Shown piece after piece: positions 26,709-35,203 of a DNA stretch of 40,622 nucleotides. How positions within the stretch are numbered: the stretch's first letter is position 1; every line of letters begins with the position of its first letter. The translations under genes were made by a program, and so were the position numbers. This DNA comes from Pseudoalteromonas sp. 3D05 (GTDB lineage Bacteria; Pseudomonadota; Gammaproteobacteria; Enterobacterales; Alteromonadaceae), in NCBI RefSeq assembly GCF_002723455.1, contig NZ_PDUS01000026.1, positions 1-40,622 of the forward strand. The letters run 5' to 3'. The notes under the pieces were generated by a model. That model had not been told where the DNA came from and did not search any database. It worked only from the letters and a program-made list of their open reading frames with translations.

Positions 26709-27113
26709 TTACCGTGTTGGTTCAAACCCGTCATAATGAGCGAGCTTTGCATCAAAGTCTTCCCAATTTGCTTTAGAGCTGCAAAAGTTATGACTGAGTG
26801 GGCGCTCATTAATATCACTGTCTAAAATACCTAATCGTAATCTCAAGCGCGTTGGGTCATCGAGATTCTCACTGTAAACTGGACTGCCGCAAGCTGTACA
26901 AAAGTGACGAATACGACCCGGTTTAAATTCAAAAGCCGTTAAACTTTCTTGGCCTTTAACAACTTTAAAATCAGCACGTTGAACAAAACCATTCGTAGCA
27001 AAGGCTGTGCCGCTAGACTTTCTGCATAATGAGCAATGGCAATGGATAATACTGCTTATTGGGCCATTGACCTCAATCGCTACTTTTTTACACAAACAAC
27101 TTCCTTGGTACAT
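26709..27113 (-). CDS. GFA (CENP-V/GFA domain) zinc-binding protein
   Basis: A 134-residue protein of the GFA family, named after glutathione-dependent formaldehyde-activating enzyme. The zinc ligands are visible: GSCLCKKV near the start, HCHCSLCRKSSG in the middle and HFCTACGSPVYS near residue 80. Most members are uncharacterised and do not act on formaldehyde, so the enzyme name should not be used literally. I start at the ATG at 27113, preceded by GGAAAA, rather than at a TTG eight codons upstream. Although it precedes ahpF in position and shares its strand, an ahpF terminator at 27178-27207 lies between them, so it has its own promoter or depends on read-through. Confidence 0.85.
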   Translation of the reverse strand: MYQGSCLCKKVAIEVNGPISSIIHCHCSLCRKSSGTAFATNGFVQRADFKVVKGQESLTAFEFKPGRIRHFCTACGSPVYSENLDDPTRLRLRLGILDSDINERPLSHNFCSSKANWEDFDAKLAHYDGFEPTR

Positions 27114-27177
27114 GCATTTTCCAATAAATCTCTCCAATTATTTTAAAACATACCACAAGCGCCTATTTTAAGACACG

Positions 27178-27207
27178 AAAAAAGTCGCCTTTGGAGAGGG
27201 CGACTTT
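27178..27207 (-). terminator. Intrinsic terminator of ahpF
   Basis: Read on the minus strand, a perfect 9-bp stem (AAAGTCGCC and GGCGACTTT) with a 9-base loop runs into TTTTTT, 45 bases after the ahpF stop. This is a textbook Rho-independent terminator. Confidence 0.88.
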
Positions 27208-27251
27208 GGAGAATAACAGTCATGGGTGTATGGCTGTTAAATCAAGAGTTT

Positions 27252-28826
27252 TTAAGCAGCGTCACTGTTTTGCTCAGTGTGACGAATTAAGTAATCAAAT
27301 GCACCAAGGCTTGCTGTTGCTCCACTGCCCATTGCAATGATAATTTGCTTAAATGGTGTATTAGTTGCGTCACCTGCACCATACACACCCGGTAATGAGG
27401 TAGCACCTTTAGCGTCTACTAAAATCTCGCCAAATTGACTGAGTTCCAACTCTGAGTCTTTCAACCATTCAGTATTAGGAATTAAGCCAATTTGGACAAA
27501 AATACCGGCTAAGCTCAGGTTTCTACTTTCACCTGTTACACGGTCTTTGTAAGCTAGCCCAGTGACTTTGTTACCATCACCTACCACCTCTGTGGTTTGA
27601 GCATTTTTAATAATAGTAATATTATTTAAGCTGTTTGCTTTGCGGATCAGAACCTCATCAGCGCGTAATGTATCTGCAAATTCAAGTACCGTTACATGCT
27701 CTACAATATTTGCTAAATCAATTGCGGCTTCAATACCGGAGTTACCCCCCCCAATTACAGCTACTGGTTTACCTTTGAATAGAGGACCATCACAATGTGG
27801 GCAATACGCTACACCATGGCCACGATATTCTTGCTCTCCTGGCACATTCATTTCACGCCAGCGAGCCCCGGTTGCAAGCACTAATGATTTGGCTTTTAAG
27901 GTAGCACCGTTTTCTAGGGTAATTTCGTACTGATTATTGACGCGTTCAAGCCCTGCAGCACGTTGGTTATGCATTACATCTACATCGTATTCTTTAACAT
28001 GCTCTTCAAGCTGTGCTACAAGCTTTGGTCCTTCAGTGGCTTTAACAGAGATAAAGTTTTCAATACCAAGTGTATCTGCAACTTGCCCACCAAACCGCTC
28101 TGCAACAATACCGGTATTTAAACCTTTACGCGCAGAGTAAATAGCTGCGGACGCACCTGCTGGGCCGCCGCCTACAACCAGTACGTCAAATTTATCTTTT
28201 TTGCTAAGTGCCGCAGCTTGGCGAGCCGCCCCTTTACTATCTACTTTGTTTAATATATCAGTTAGGCTCAATGCACCTTGGCTAAATGGTTCGCCATTTA
28301 AATAAACAGCCGGTACTGCTAAAATGTTGCGCTCTTCTACTTCCTCTTGAAATAGCGCGCCATCAATCATTGTTGCTTTAATATTGCTATTAGTAGCCGC
28401 CATCGTGTTTAGCGCCTGAACTACTTGTGGGCACGTTTGGCAACTCAAGCTGATGTAAATCTCAAAATTAAGTTCTTGCTCAAGTGATTGTATTTGTTCA
28501 ATGTCTTCACTTTTTGCTTTATTTTCGTGTCCGCCGGTATGCAAAAGTGCCAACACTAAACTTGTAAATTCGTGTCCCATCGGTACGCCAGCAAACGTAA
28601 TATGGGTATTTTTAGCCGATGAGTGAACAACCATAGACGGGCGGCGGGCGCGAGTGTCGGGGTTGTTAATCACCGTAAATTTATCGCTTAGTGATGCTAA
28701 ATCATTTGCTAAGCTTTCGACTTCTGCTGATTTTTTGCTGTCATCCAAGGCAATAAGCAGCTCAACAGGTTGTGTAAGCGATTCAAAATGACTTTTTAAC
28801 TGGTTCTTTATGTTGTTATCTAACAT
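27252..28826 (-). CDS. ahpF: Alkyl hydroperoxide reductase subunit F (AhpF)
   Basis: A 524-residue flavoprotein that passes electrons from NADH to AhpC. The N-terminal tandem thioredoxin-like domain (about 1-200) has the redox pair CQTC at 129-132, the same position as in E. coli. The thioredoxin-reductase-like part has the FAD motif VVGGGPAGASAA (217-228), the redox pair CPHC at 342-345 and the second dinucleotide motif AVIGGGNSGIEAA (about 353-365). It ends with GVYGAGDATNTPFKQ. All catalytic features are intact. AAGGATT precedes the ATG. It follows ahpC by 153 bases on the same strand, and two hairpins in that gap probably set the AhpC:AhpF ratio. Confidence 0.97.
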   Translation of the reverse strand: MLDNNIKNQLKSHFESLTQPVELLIALDDSKKSAEVESLANDLASLSDKFTVINNPDTRARRPSMVVHSSAKNTHITFAGVPMGHEFTSLVLALLHTGGHENKAKSEDIEQIQSLEQELNFEIYISLSCQTCPQVVQALNTMAATNSNIKATMIDGALFQEEVEERNILAVPAVYLNGEPFSQGALSLTDILNKVDSKGAARQAAALSKKDKFDVLVVGGGPAGASAAIYSARKGLNTGIVAERFGGQVADTLGIENFISVKATEGPKLVAQLEEHVKEYDVDVMHNQRAAGLERVNNQYEITLENGATLKAKSLVLATGARWREMNVPGEQEYRGHGVAYCPHCDGPLFKGKPVAVIGGGNSGIEAAIDLANIVEHVTVLEFADTLRADEVLIRKANSLNNITIIKNAQTTEVVGDGNKVTGLAYKDRVTGESRNLSLAGIFVQIGLIPNTEWLKDSELELSQFGEILVDAKGATSLPGVYGAGDATNTPFKQIIIAMGSGATASLGAFDYLIRHTEQNSDAA

Positions 28827-28913
28827 GGCTTAATCCTTACGTGGAAATTTGAGCAGCAAACCTCCCACACCAAGTTTCGGATGTGCTTAATAAACGATAT
28901 TAATATGGGAGGA

Positions 28914-28956
28914 GCCAACAGCGATCACTGCTGGCTTGAGGGCAGTTGCCTGCCCT
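28914..28956 (-). promoter_or_regulatory. Two consecutive hairpins between ahpC and ahpF
   Basis: On the ahpC-ahpF message the first hairpin (28939-28956) has a perfect 7-bp GC-rich stem, AGGGCAG with CTGCCCT, and a 4-base loop. The second (28914-28935) has an 8-bp stem with one G-U pair and a 6-base loop. Neither is followed by uridines in that direction, so they look like a partial stop or RNA-stability element. Read on the plus strand the first hairpin is followed by TTTTA. Confidence 0.6.
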
Positions 28957-28979
28957 TTTATTACAGGTAAAAACTATAT

Positions 28980-29549
28980 TTAGATTTTACCAACTAGGTC
29001 TAGTGAAGGGGCAAGTGTGTCTTCACCTGGCTGCCAAGATGCAGGACAAACTTCACCGTCGTGAGTGGCTATGTATTGAGCAGCTTGTACTTTACGTACT
29101 AACTCTTTGGCACTTCGACCAATACCTAAATCGTGAGTTTCGATAACCTTAATTTCACCTTCTGGGTTCATTACAAATGTACCACGAAGCGCTAAGCCAT
29201 CATCTTCAATCATGACACCAAAGCTACGTGTAATACGGCCAGTTGGGTCACCAATCATAGGGTAAGTAATTTTACCGATTGTGTCTGACGTGTCATGCCA
29301 TGCTTTATGGGTAAAATGTGTATCAGTTGATACTGAGTAAACTTCTACGCCCATCTCTTGAAGCTGTGCATAATGATCTGCAAGGTCACCTAACTCAGTT
29401 GGACATACAAATGTGAAATCTGCAGGGTAAAAGAAGAAGATTGACCACTTACCAAGTACATCTTTTTCAGATACTTCTACAAAATCACCATTGTGGTATG
29501 CCGTTGCGTTGAAAGGTTGAATTTTTGTGTTAATTAATGAAGTGCTCAT
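28980..29549 (-). CDS. ahpC: Alkyl hydroperoxide reductase subunit C, 2-Cys peroxiredoxin (AhpC)
   Basis: A 189-residue typical 2-Cys peroxiredoxin that reduces hydrogen peroxide and organic hydroperoxides and is recycled by AhpF. The peroxidatic Cys49 lies in DFTFVCPTE and the resolving Cys168 in GEVCPASW. The sensitivity-associated GIGRS segment is near 142-146. The start is the ATG at 29549 (MSTSLINTKIQPF), which has GAGGA about six bases upstream, not the codon four residues earlier. It is the first gene of an ahpC-ahpF operon. A 10-bp palindrome about 110 bases upstream could be the OxyR-type control site. Confidence 0.97.
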   Translation of the reverse strand: MSTSLINTKIQPFNATAYHNGDFVEVSEKDVLGKWSIFFFYPADFTFVCPTELGDLADHYAQLQEMGVEVYSVSTDTHFTHKAWHDTSDTIGKITYPMIGDPTGRITRSFGVMIEDDGLALRGTFVMNPEGEIKVIETHDLGIGRSAKELVRKVQAAQYIATHDGEVCPASWQPGEDTLAPSLDLVGKI

Positions 29550-29658
29550 AGTATTCCTCATTGATATTTAAGATTAAAGTTGCCCAACGCAAGCAATATG
29601 TTTGGCCTATCGCGTTGGCTTGATTAATACAATAAGCCCATTCATAAATTAAATAAAA

Positions 29659-29684
29659 TTGATTGTTTAGATTAAAACAATCAA
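29659..29684. promoter_or_regulatory. Palindrome upstream of ahpC, candidate operator (OxyR?)
   Basis: TTGATTGTTT and AAACAATCAA form a perfect 10-bp inverted repeat with a 6-base centre in the region between ahpC and the divergent DUF3429 gene. OxyR controls ahpC in most gammaproteobacteria and binds four spaced ATAG-like elements. The match here is only partial, so the regulator assignment is inference. Its symmetry suggests a dimeric protein. Confidence 0.4.
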
Positions 29685-29742
29685 CTTTTCAGATTGAACT
29701 TTTATAATCCACATTACGTATTTACTTTGTTGAGTGTATTGC

Positions 29743-29751
29743 TGCTACAAT
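29743..29751 (+). promoter_or_regulatory. Extended -10 promoter for the DUF3429 gene
   Basis: TG-C-TACAAT (TG at 29743-29744, TACAAT at 29746-29751) resembles an extended -10 element about 40 bases before the ATG. No good -35 is visible. Confidence 0.35.
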
Positions 29752-29789
29752 AGCGGCGCTATGAAACTGTATTTTAAGGGTCTGCTGTA

Positions 29790-30209
29790 ATGGAAAAATT
29801 TATCAATCACATCCAACTTGGTTATTTAGGCTTATTGCCCTTTCTTGGTTGTGTGGGGTGGCCATTAATTACTGGCAGCAATAGTGTTAACCTGGAGTTT
29901 TTTACCTTTTACAGTATCGCTATCTTAGCGTTTATGGCCGGTAACCAATGGCATGCTGGCAATCAAAGTTACAGCGGCGCAATCAAAGCTGTCGCCCCTG
30001 TTATACCAATTCCTTTTCTTACATTTTTACCTATTGAATGGATGCTTGCATGGCTGGGCACGAGTTTTTGGCTTGTATTATTTTTTGAAAAGTCGACATT
30101 AGCGTGGAAAACATATCACCCTGACTACCAAAAAATGCGATTTATTCTGACATCCGTTGTTTTTGTATGCCATATATTAATGATTGGCATGAGTGTCTAC
30201 CCAGAGTAA
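29790..30209 (+). CDS. DUF3429 membrane protein (TMEM69-like)
   Basis: A 139-residue integral membrane protein with about four or five helices covering most of its length. The opening IQLGYLGLLPFLGCVGWP and the central AFMAGNQWHAGNQ are the signatures I associate with DUF3429, a family shared with mitochondrial TMEM69 and of unknown function. AAGGG lies about ten bases before the ATG. It is divergent from ahpC, so the candidate operator there could affect both. The next gene starts 64 bases downstream on the same strand. Confidence 0.8.
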   Translation: MEKFINHIQLGYLGLLPFLGCVGWPLITGSNSVNLEFFTFYSIAILAFMAGNQWHAGNQSYSGAIKAVAPVIPIPFLTFLPIEWMLAWLGTSFWLVLFFEKSTLAWKTYHPDYQKMRFILTSVVFVCHILMIGMSVYPE

Positions 30210-30273
30210 ACGCCGCTGTGGTGCTCAAGGGTTGAATGTTGTAGTATCTGCCTCCTTATATTAAGGAGCTTGC

Positions 30274-30636
30274 ATGATAGACCAATTGCGCCAACAACTC
30301 GATCAACTCGGTGAAAATTATGTTGAAAAAAATGGCTTGTTCAAGATTAAAGTACTGCCATTTTTTTGTGCTATACATATAAAAAAGGATCGCAAAGGAG
30401 AAGGACGTTTATCGTTTTATTCAAACCAGTTAATCGAAATATTCTTAGTGGTACTTTTCCTGTTATTTGGTGTCATGATTTTTGATCCCACAGCAGGTTT
30501 TACGCATGGACCAGTGCATATTGTGTTTGCTGTTTTGATTACATTTAACCTGATTCTAAAGCAAATCGCCATCGAAGGGCTGAAAACCCGAATAGCTTTG
30601 TTGGCTGTGGCTCACAAACGAGCAACTGAAAACTAA
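30274..30636 (+). CDS. Two-helix membrane protein of unknown function
   Basis: A 120-residue hypothetical protein. A short N-terminal helix with a basic, probably cytoplasmic segment (IHIKKDRKGEGRLSFYSN) is followed by two membrane helices at about 53-70 and 76-95 and a basic C-terminal helix. I recognise no family. The ATG is supported by a strong AAGGAG. It lies between the DUF3429 gene and a GGDEF gene on the same strand, with short gaps, so the three could be co-transcribed. Confidence 0.7.
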   Translation: MIDQLRQQLDQLGENYVEKNGLFKIKVLPFFCAIHIKKDRKGEGRLSFYSNQLIEIFLVVLFLLFGVMIFDPTAGFTHGPVHIVFAVLITFNLILKQIAIEGLKTRIALLAVAHKRATEN

Positions 30637-30691
30637 CTTGCTGTGGTTTTTTCTGCTATACCTTAAATAACGACTTAGCATAAGGTATGTG

Positions 30692-31531
30692 ATGAAGCAC
30701 CCCTATTGGATAGTAATAATTTGGCTGTTTGTTCTAGTGTGTAGCTTGCAGCTTTTCTACAGTGAACTGTTTGATATTGATATTATAGAGGAGCTTTTTT
30801 GGGCTGCGCTATCAGTATCGTTGACATTACAAGTATATGCATACATTAGTAACAAACTCTTAGTTTCTGCATGGCTTATCTATTGCACAGGGCTTGTATT
30901 AGATTTGCTTGATGATCTAATCGATACAGAAATTTTTCCTGTTTTGCTTTTCGATACTGCCCTTAAAAATATTGGCTTTTTATTAACTTGTATGGGTTTA
31001 TATCTATTAATTATAGAAAAGCGCAAGACGATTAGAAAATTAAACCACGAAATACAACTTAGCCAAGCCCTTCAGCAACAATTAGAATTAGAAGCAAACC
31101 AAGACCAATTGACTAGCTTAGGTAATCGTCGCGCGTGCTTCACTCGCTTTGAACAACTGAAAAACCATTACCAGCGTGTTTATTATTTTGACCTAGATAA
31201 CTTTAAATTCGCAAATGATAAATATGGCCACCAATGTGGCGACCTCATTTTAACCAGCTTTGCCAAACGATTGTCTAATAAGTTTAAACAACACAATTGC
31301 TTTCGGCTTGGCGGCGATGAATTCATTGCATTTTGTAATGACGACAGCCCTAATTTGAATGAGCTTCGTGAATACTTAACGGCAGATATGAGGGAATTTC
31401 AGGTGAGTGTAAGCATTGGCATTGCTCCAATTTGCGCAGAGCAAGACCCTGATACCATTTTACATAATGCAGATCAAAATATGTATATTGATAAATCACA
31501 TAAAGCGGAACGCAGCAAAGCATCTTTTTGA
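30692..31531 (+). CDS. Membrane GGDEF diguanylate cyclase without I-site
   Basis: A 279-residue protein. The N-terminal part (about 6-108) contains four hydrophobic helices, with an acidic DLLDDLIDTE loop between them. A coiled stretch (110-135) joins it to a GGDEF domain (about 136-277). The active loop is a canonical GGDEF at 207-211 in CFRLGGDEF. The residues five before it do not form RxxD, so product inhibition through the I-site is not expected. The domain ends with a short AEQDPDTILHNADQNMYIDK tail typical of the family. ATG at 30692 or the GTG just before it can serve as start, with AAGG upstream. It differs from the soluble cyclases elsewhere in the window in topology and control. 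Confidence 0.92.
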   Translation: MKHPYWIVIIWLFVLVCSLQLFYSELFDIDIIEELFWAALSVSLTLQVYAYISNKLLVSAWLIYCTGLVLDLLDDLIDTEIFPVLLFDTALKNIGFLLTCMGLYLLIIEKRKTIRKLNHEIQLSQALQQQLELEANQDQLTSLGNRRACFTRFEQLKNHYQRVYYFDLDNFKFANDKYGHQCGDLILTSFAKRLSNKFKQHNCFRLGGDEFIAFCNDDSPNLNELREYLTADMREFQVSVSIGIAPICAEQDPDTILHNADQNMYIDKSHKAERSKASF

Positions 31532-31568
31532 TATAATTATTGTATGAATGAATCTAATGAATAATTAA

Positions 31569-32378
31569 ATGTATTTAAACCCTAAATGGCGCATCCTCAC
31601 TGTGGGTGATGGCGATCTGTCTTTTTCATATGCTCTGTTTAATGCAATTAAACCCAGCACCCTTGTTGCATCAACCTACGACAGTAAAAAAACTCTTTGC
31701 GATAAATACAGTGATAACGCATTCGAATTATTAGAAAAAGCCGCGGTTAGTGTACTGACTCAGTTTGACGTAACCTGCCAATCTGATTGGCAACGCCTAG
31801 GCGAGCAAAAGTTTGATCTGGTGATATTTCAATTTCCTCTCATTCCTGCTTTTAAAAGTGAGCATGTTTTTAAATCACAAACTCAATCAACAAGTGCCAA
31901 CACACTCAATCGGGCTCTATTACATCAATTTATAAAGAACGCCTGCCAGTTCGCTCTTGATAAAGCTGGAGCTCAACTTTGCTATATTACTTCTAAAGAT
32001 GTGAAACCGTACTTACATTGGAACATTGAAGGTAGCTTAGTCCAAAATCTTGATGCACATTACCTCGGCCAAATGAACTTTGACATAACACAATTCCCTG
32101 GCTATAAAATCCGCAACGTCGATAGAGACAAGCACGTCAAAGATACTAGTGGAATTACCTATGTATTTAGCCCAGAGCAAAACAATGCGCTATGTAATGT
32201 GTTTAGCTACCCAAGCTATTTAACCAAAAATCATTGTGGCCTGTGCCGAGCAGGTCCGTTTTGCTTTGACGAAGATAAACAAAAGCACTTTAAAGCAAAA
32301 AAGCATCAACAAATGTTAAAATTAGAAGCCGACTGGCAGCAATGGCTTACACAATTTTATAAAAGGGACAATGCATGA
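31569..32378 (+). CDS. BMT5-like (DUF2431) methyltransferase with C2H2 zinc-finger-like tail
   Basis: A 269-residue protein. Residues 8-30 read ILTVGDGDLSFSYALFNA, the SAM-binding loop of the BMT5-like/DUF2431 family. FDLVIFQFPLIP (82-93) corresponds to the conserved F-N-F-P strand. BMT5 in yeast methylates a uridine N3 of 25S rRNA, so an RNA target is plausible but unproven. The C-terminus carries Cys223-x2-Cys226, then His240-x5-His246 (KHFKAKKHQ), the spacing of U1/matrin-type zinc fingers that bind RNA in eukaryotes. The start has no clear ribosome-binding site. It overlaps the following oxidoreductase gene by 4 bases, so the two are translationally coupled. Confidence 0.8.
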   Translation: MYLNPKWRILTVGDGDLSFSYALFNAIKPSTLVASTYDSKKTLCDKYSDNAFELLEKAAVSVLTQFDVTCQSDWQRLGEQKFDLVIFQFPLIPAFKSEHVFKSQTQSTSANTLNRALLHQFIKNACQFALDKAGAQLCYITSKDVKPYLHWNIEGSLVQNLDAHYLGQMNFDITQFPGYKIRNVDRDKHVKDTSGITYVFSPEQNNALCNVFSYPSYLTKNHCGLCRAGPFCFDEDKQKHFKAKKHQQMLKLEADWQQWLTQFYKRDNA

Positions 32379-33364
32379 ACTTTGTAATCGTTGGGACAAA
32401 CTTTATTAGTGATACTTTATTAAAAGCAGCACTCACAGTCAGCGAATTTACCCTTTATGGCGTATGCTCACGTGAGGTATCAACCGGTGAAGCTTTTTTA
32501 GCAAAGCATAATCAACTCGACGCCAAAGTATTTACTAACATTGAGCAAGTGTGTGCTGACAAACAGGTAGATGCCGTTTACATTGCCGCACCAAATAGCT
32601 TACACATGAACTATGCAATTTGTTGTTTAGAAGCAAAAAAGCATGTGCTTGGTGAAAAGCCCTCTGCCGCTAACAGTGCTGAACTAACAAAAATAATTAA
32701 AGCAGCAAAGCAAAACCAGTGCCTCTATATGGAAGCGATGATGACCACACTTCTTCCAAACTTTGAACGATTAAAATTAGCGATTAATAAAATTGGTACG
32801 CCAAGAAAATATATCGGTCAATTTAGTCAATATTCTTCGCGCTATGACAAATATAAAAATGGTGAACAACCCAATACCTTTTTACCTGAATTTGCCAATG
32901 GCGCATTAGTCGATTTAGGCATATACCCATTATACATTATAATCGCATTGTGGGGACCACCAAATAGCGTACAAGCAAGTGGCATTTTGCTTGATACCGG
33001 TGTTGACGGTGCCGGCGATATATTACTTAATTATGATACCAAGCAAGCGGTCATTAATTACTCAAAAATATCACAAGGCGATAACTTTACTGAAATCCAA
33101 GGTGAGAAAGGTCGTATTCGAATAGAGTCAGTGTCATTACTTAAAAATATCACCTTTATCGCAAACAACGGTTCTGTAGAAAACTTATCGTCTGAGTTTG
33201 ATGAAAACTATATGCGTCATGAAATCGTGCATTTTATTTCAACAATAAATGCAAAATCCAGCGAATCTTCAGTAAATACCCATAAATTATCTCAGCATGT
33301 AATGGCTGTTCTTGATCAAGCAAGACAACAACTCGGGGTTGTTTACCCCAACGACTTAACTTAA
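32375..33364 (+). CDS. Gfo/Idh/MocA-family NAD(P)-dependent oxidoreductase
   Basis: A 329-residue dehydrogenase. The N-terminal Rossmann fold starts VIVGTNFISDTLLKAAL and continues to the catalytic EKP motif (GEKPSAAN, Glu94-Lys95-Pro96) that positions the dihydropyridine and proton-relay lysine. The C-terminal alpha/beta domain contains NGALVDLGIYPLYIIIALWGPP, typical of the family near the substrate site. Substrates are usually sugars, inositols or related alcohols, and cannot be told apart here. Its ATG overlaps the stop of the methyltransferase gene by 4 bases. No sugar catabolic genes are adjacent. Confidence 0.92.
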   Translation: MNFVIVGTNFISDTLLKAALTVSEFTLYGVCSREVSTGEAFLAKHNQLDAKVFTNIEQVCADKQVDAVYIAAPNSLHMNYAICCLEAKKHVLGEKPSAANSAELTKIIKAAKQNQCLYMEAMMTTLLPNFERLKLAINKIGTPRKYIGQFSQYSSRYDKYKNGEQPNTFLPEFANGALVDLGIYPLYIIIALWGPPNSVQASGILLDTGVDGAGDILLNYDTKQAVINYSKISQGDNFTEIQGEKGRIRIESVSLLKNITFIANNGSVENLSSEFDENYMRHEIVHFISTINAKSSESSVNTHKLSQHVMAVLDQARQQLGVVYPNDLT

Positions 33365-33375
33365 TGCAAACAATA

Positions 33376-33395
33376 GGGCTGCCAAGCTGCAGCCC
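33376..33395 (+). terminator. GC-rich hairpin after the oxidoreductase gene
   Basis: A perfect 7-bp stem (GGGCTGC with GCAGCCC) and a 6-base loop lie 12 bases after the stop. It is followed by CAAATCC, with no uridine tract, so termination may need Rho. Confidence 0.45.
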
Positions 33396-33507
33396 CAAAT
33401 CCTGTACCCTAATATAGGCATTGCACACAGTATAAAAACCTCTTTATCTTTTTTACATTTTATTTTTTATTGCACTATATTTATTAATAACAACAACAAG
33501 CTCATCG

Positions 33508-35193
33508 GTGGCTATCTTGTCTATTAGGTATATGTTACGCGCAGTTTTCGCAGCAACCATCAGCCTCGCAGTCGGCTTATTGGTTATTATACTTTTACTC
33601 AAAGAAGGCTTAGAGGAGAGTCAATATTCTGCTCAACAACGCTACTCTTTAAGTCATCTAGCTAAGTTATCGTCGTCTAATTCAATCAAATTAACAGAGC
33701 TTGCACGCCAGCATGTTGTGACACTAGAGCAAAGTTATAAAGATGATTATTTTGAACTCGTAGGGCAAATTCAAGGTGATATTGCTTGGTTGGATGGTAC
33801 AAAAAGAAGCTATGTGACACGTCTAAAACAATACAATGTGGCAGCTTCCGACCTTGCATTACTCGAAAAATCTAACAGCCTGTCTCTGGATTTAATAAAC
33901 ACTGAAGAAAAAGCATTTGCGATGATCGCAAACCTTATTGGTAAATCACCCAACCAATTAAATGACCAAGAAACAAACAACTGGATTGCGGCTATTTCTC
34001 TTTTAACTGATGCAGCATATATGGCCGAGGTAGAAAAAATTCAACAACCTGTGCAGGCCTTTTTATCCTCAATTAAAGTAAAAAGCGCAGCACTTGTGAG
34101 TGAAAACAACAGCCGGGTGACTACGTTAAGTTTTACCAGCACACTAGTTGTACTTGCCATTATCGTCACATTAATTTTATGCTACTTGCAGCTTGAGAAA
34201 AAAGTTATTAAAACAACACAACGACTCATTAAAGAGGCAAATAGAATCTCTCAAGGCGATTTATCACGCTATATTGAGCATTCTGGGAATGATGAAATTG
34301 CAAAACTTGCCGATAGCTTTAATGTAATGATTGATAAGCTTTCAAACTTGCTTAAAGAAATAAATAGTCAATCAGAACAAGCGCAAATTTCTGCAAACAA
34401 CCTTGATGAGGTTTCTCAACAAGCTAAAGTATTAAATGATAAACAAAGCCATGCCATTGAAATCATTTCAAGTTCGGTATACGAGAACTCAACAGCCGTA
34501 AAAGAAGTGTCGCAAAACTGTGCTGAAGCGGCGCAAAGTGCAACATCTGCAAATGAAAAAACCCAACAAGGTTTAAGTGTTGTCGTTCAAGGAATAAAAT
34601 CGGTCGAATCAGTTGCAACAACATTAACTGAATCTTTAGGAGATCTTAACAACCTTGAAAACTCAGTCAACGAAGTGACTGTTATACTTAGTGTAATCAG
34701 TAATATTGCCGAGCAAACTAATTTATTGGCACTCAATGCAGCTATCGAAGCTGCTCGGGCGGGCGAACAAGGCCGAGGGTTTGCTGTAGTCGCAGACGAA
34801 GTAAGAACTTTAGCAAGCAGAACGCAAAGTTCAACCATCGAGATACAAGAAAAAATTACCTCACTCCAGTCTGCTAGTAGTGCTGTTACTGAGCGAATAC
34901 GCGCTAGTGATAACCAGATTAAGGAGGCAGTAATCAATTCAGAAAAAGTGGGGGATATGCTCAAAGAGATCAGCATTCAAGCAAATTCAATCTCTGATGC
35001 AAACTTGACTATTGCGTCGGCATCTGAGGAGCAATCACAGGTAACGGAAGACATTGCGCAACGGCTCAATGATGTGCAAGACACAAGTCGACAAACTCAA
35101 ATGCAGACGGAGAAAATTTCGCAATCATCCAGTGAGCTTGCCGACTTAGCGAATAACTTGAATACGCAAATTAACCGATTTAAACTCAATTGA
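33508..35193 (+). CDS. Methyl-accepting chemotaxis protein, helical periplasmic sensor
   Basis: A 561-residue receptor: a membrane helix (about 12-30), a mainly helical periplasmic domain (about 35-205), a second helix (about 207-227), HAMP (about 228-285, QGDLSRYIEHSGNDEIAKLA) and the signalling domain with tip EQTNLLALNAAIEAARAGEQ. It ends INRFKLN and has no CheR pentapeptide. The GTG at 33508 gives the best N-terminus, but an ATG at 33532 preceded by AGG is possible. The periplasmic domain differs from that of the receptor at 23.7 kb, so the two should detect different signals. It is followed by the first copy of the MITE-like repeat. Confidence 0.94.
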   Translation: MAILSIRYMLRAVFAATISLAVGLLVIILLLKEGLEESQYSAQQRYSLSHLAKLSSSNSIKLTELARQHVVTLEQSYKDDYFELVGQIQGDIAWLDGTKRSYVTRLKQYNVAASDLALLEKSNSLSLDLINTEEKAFAMIANLIGKSPNQLNDQETNNWIAAISLLTDAAYMAEVEKIQQPVQAFLSSIKVKSAALVSENNSRVTTLSFTSTLVVLAIIVTLILCYLQLEKKVIKTTQRLIKEANRISQGDLSRYIEHSGNDEIAKLADSFNVMIDKLSNLLKEINSQSEQAQISANNLDEVSQQAKVLNDKQSHAIEIISSSVYENSTAVKEVSQNCAEAAQSATSANEKTQQGLSVVVQGIKSVESVATTLTESLGDLNNLENSVNEVTVILSVISNIAEQTNLLALNAAIEAARAGEQGRGFAVVADEVRTLASRTQSSTIEIQEKITSLQSASSAVTERIRASDNQIKEAVINSEKVGDMLKEISIQANSISDANLTIASASEEQSQVTEDIAQRLNDVQDTSRQTQMQTEKISQSSSELADLANNLNTQINRFKLN

Positions 35194-35203
35194 CCATTTA
35201 CTT

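Noticed and set aside
27640..28140. Plus-strand frames inside ahpF
   Set aside because: They are antisense to a complete, conserved ahpF and carry no domain.
34587..34976. Minus-strand 129-codon frame in the third chemoreceptor gene
   Set aside because: Antisense frames over the repetitive, alanine-rich signalling tip are common. Similar ones appear in the other receptors at 4151-4348 and 23893-24508.
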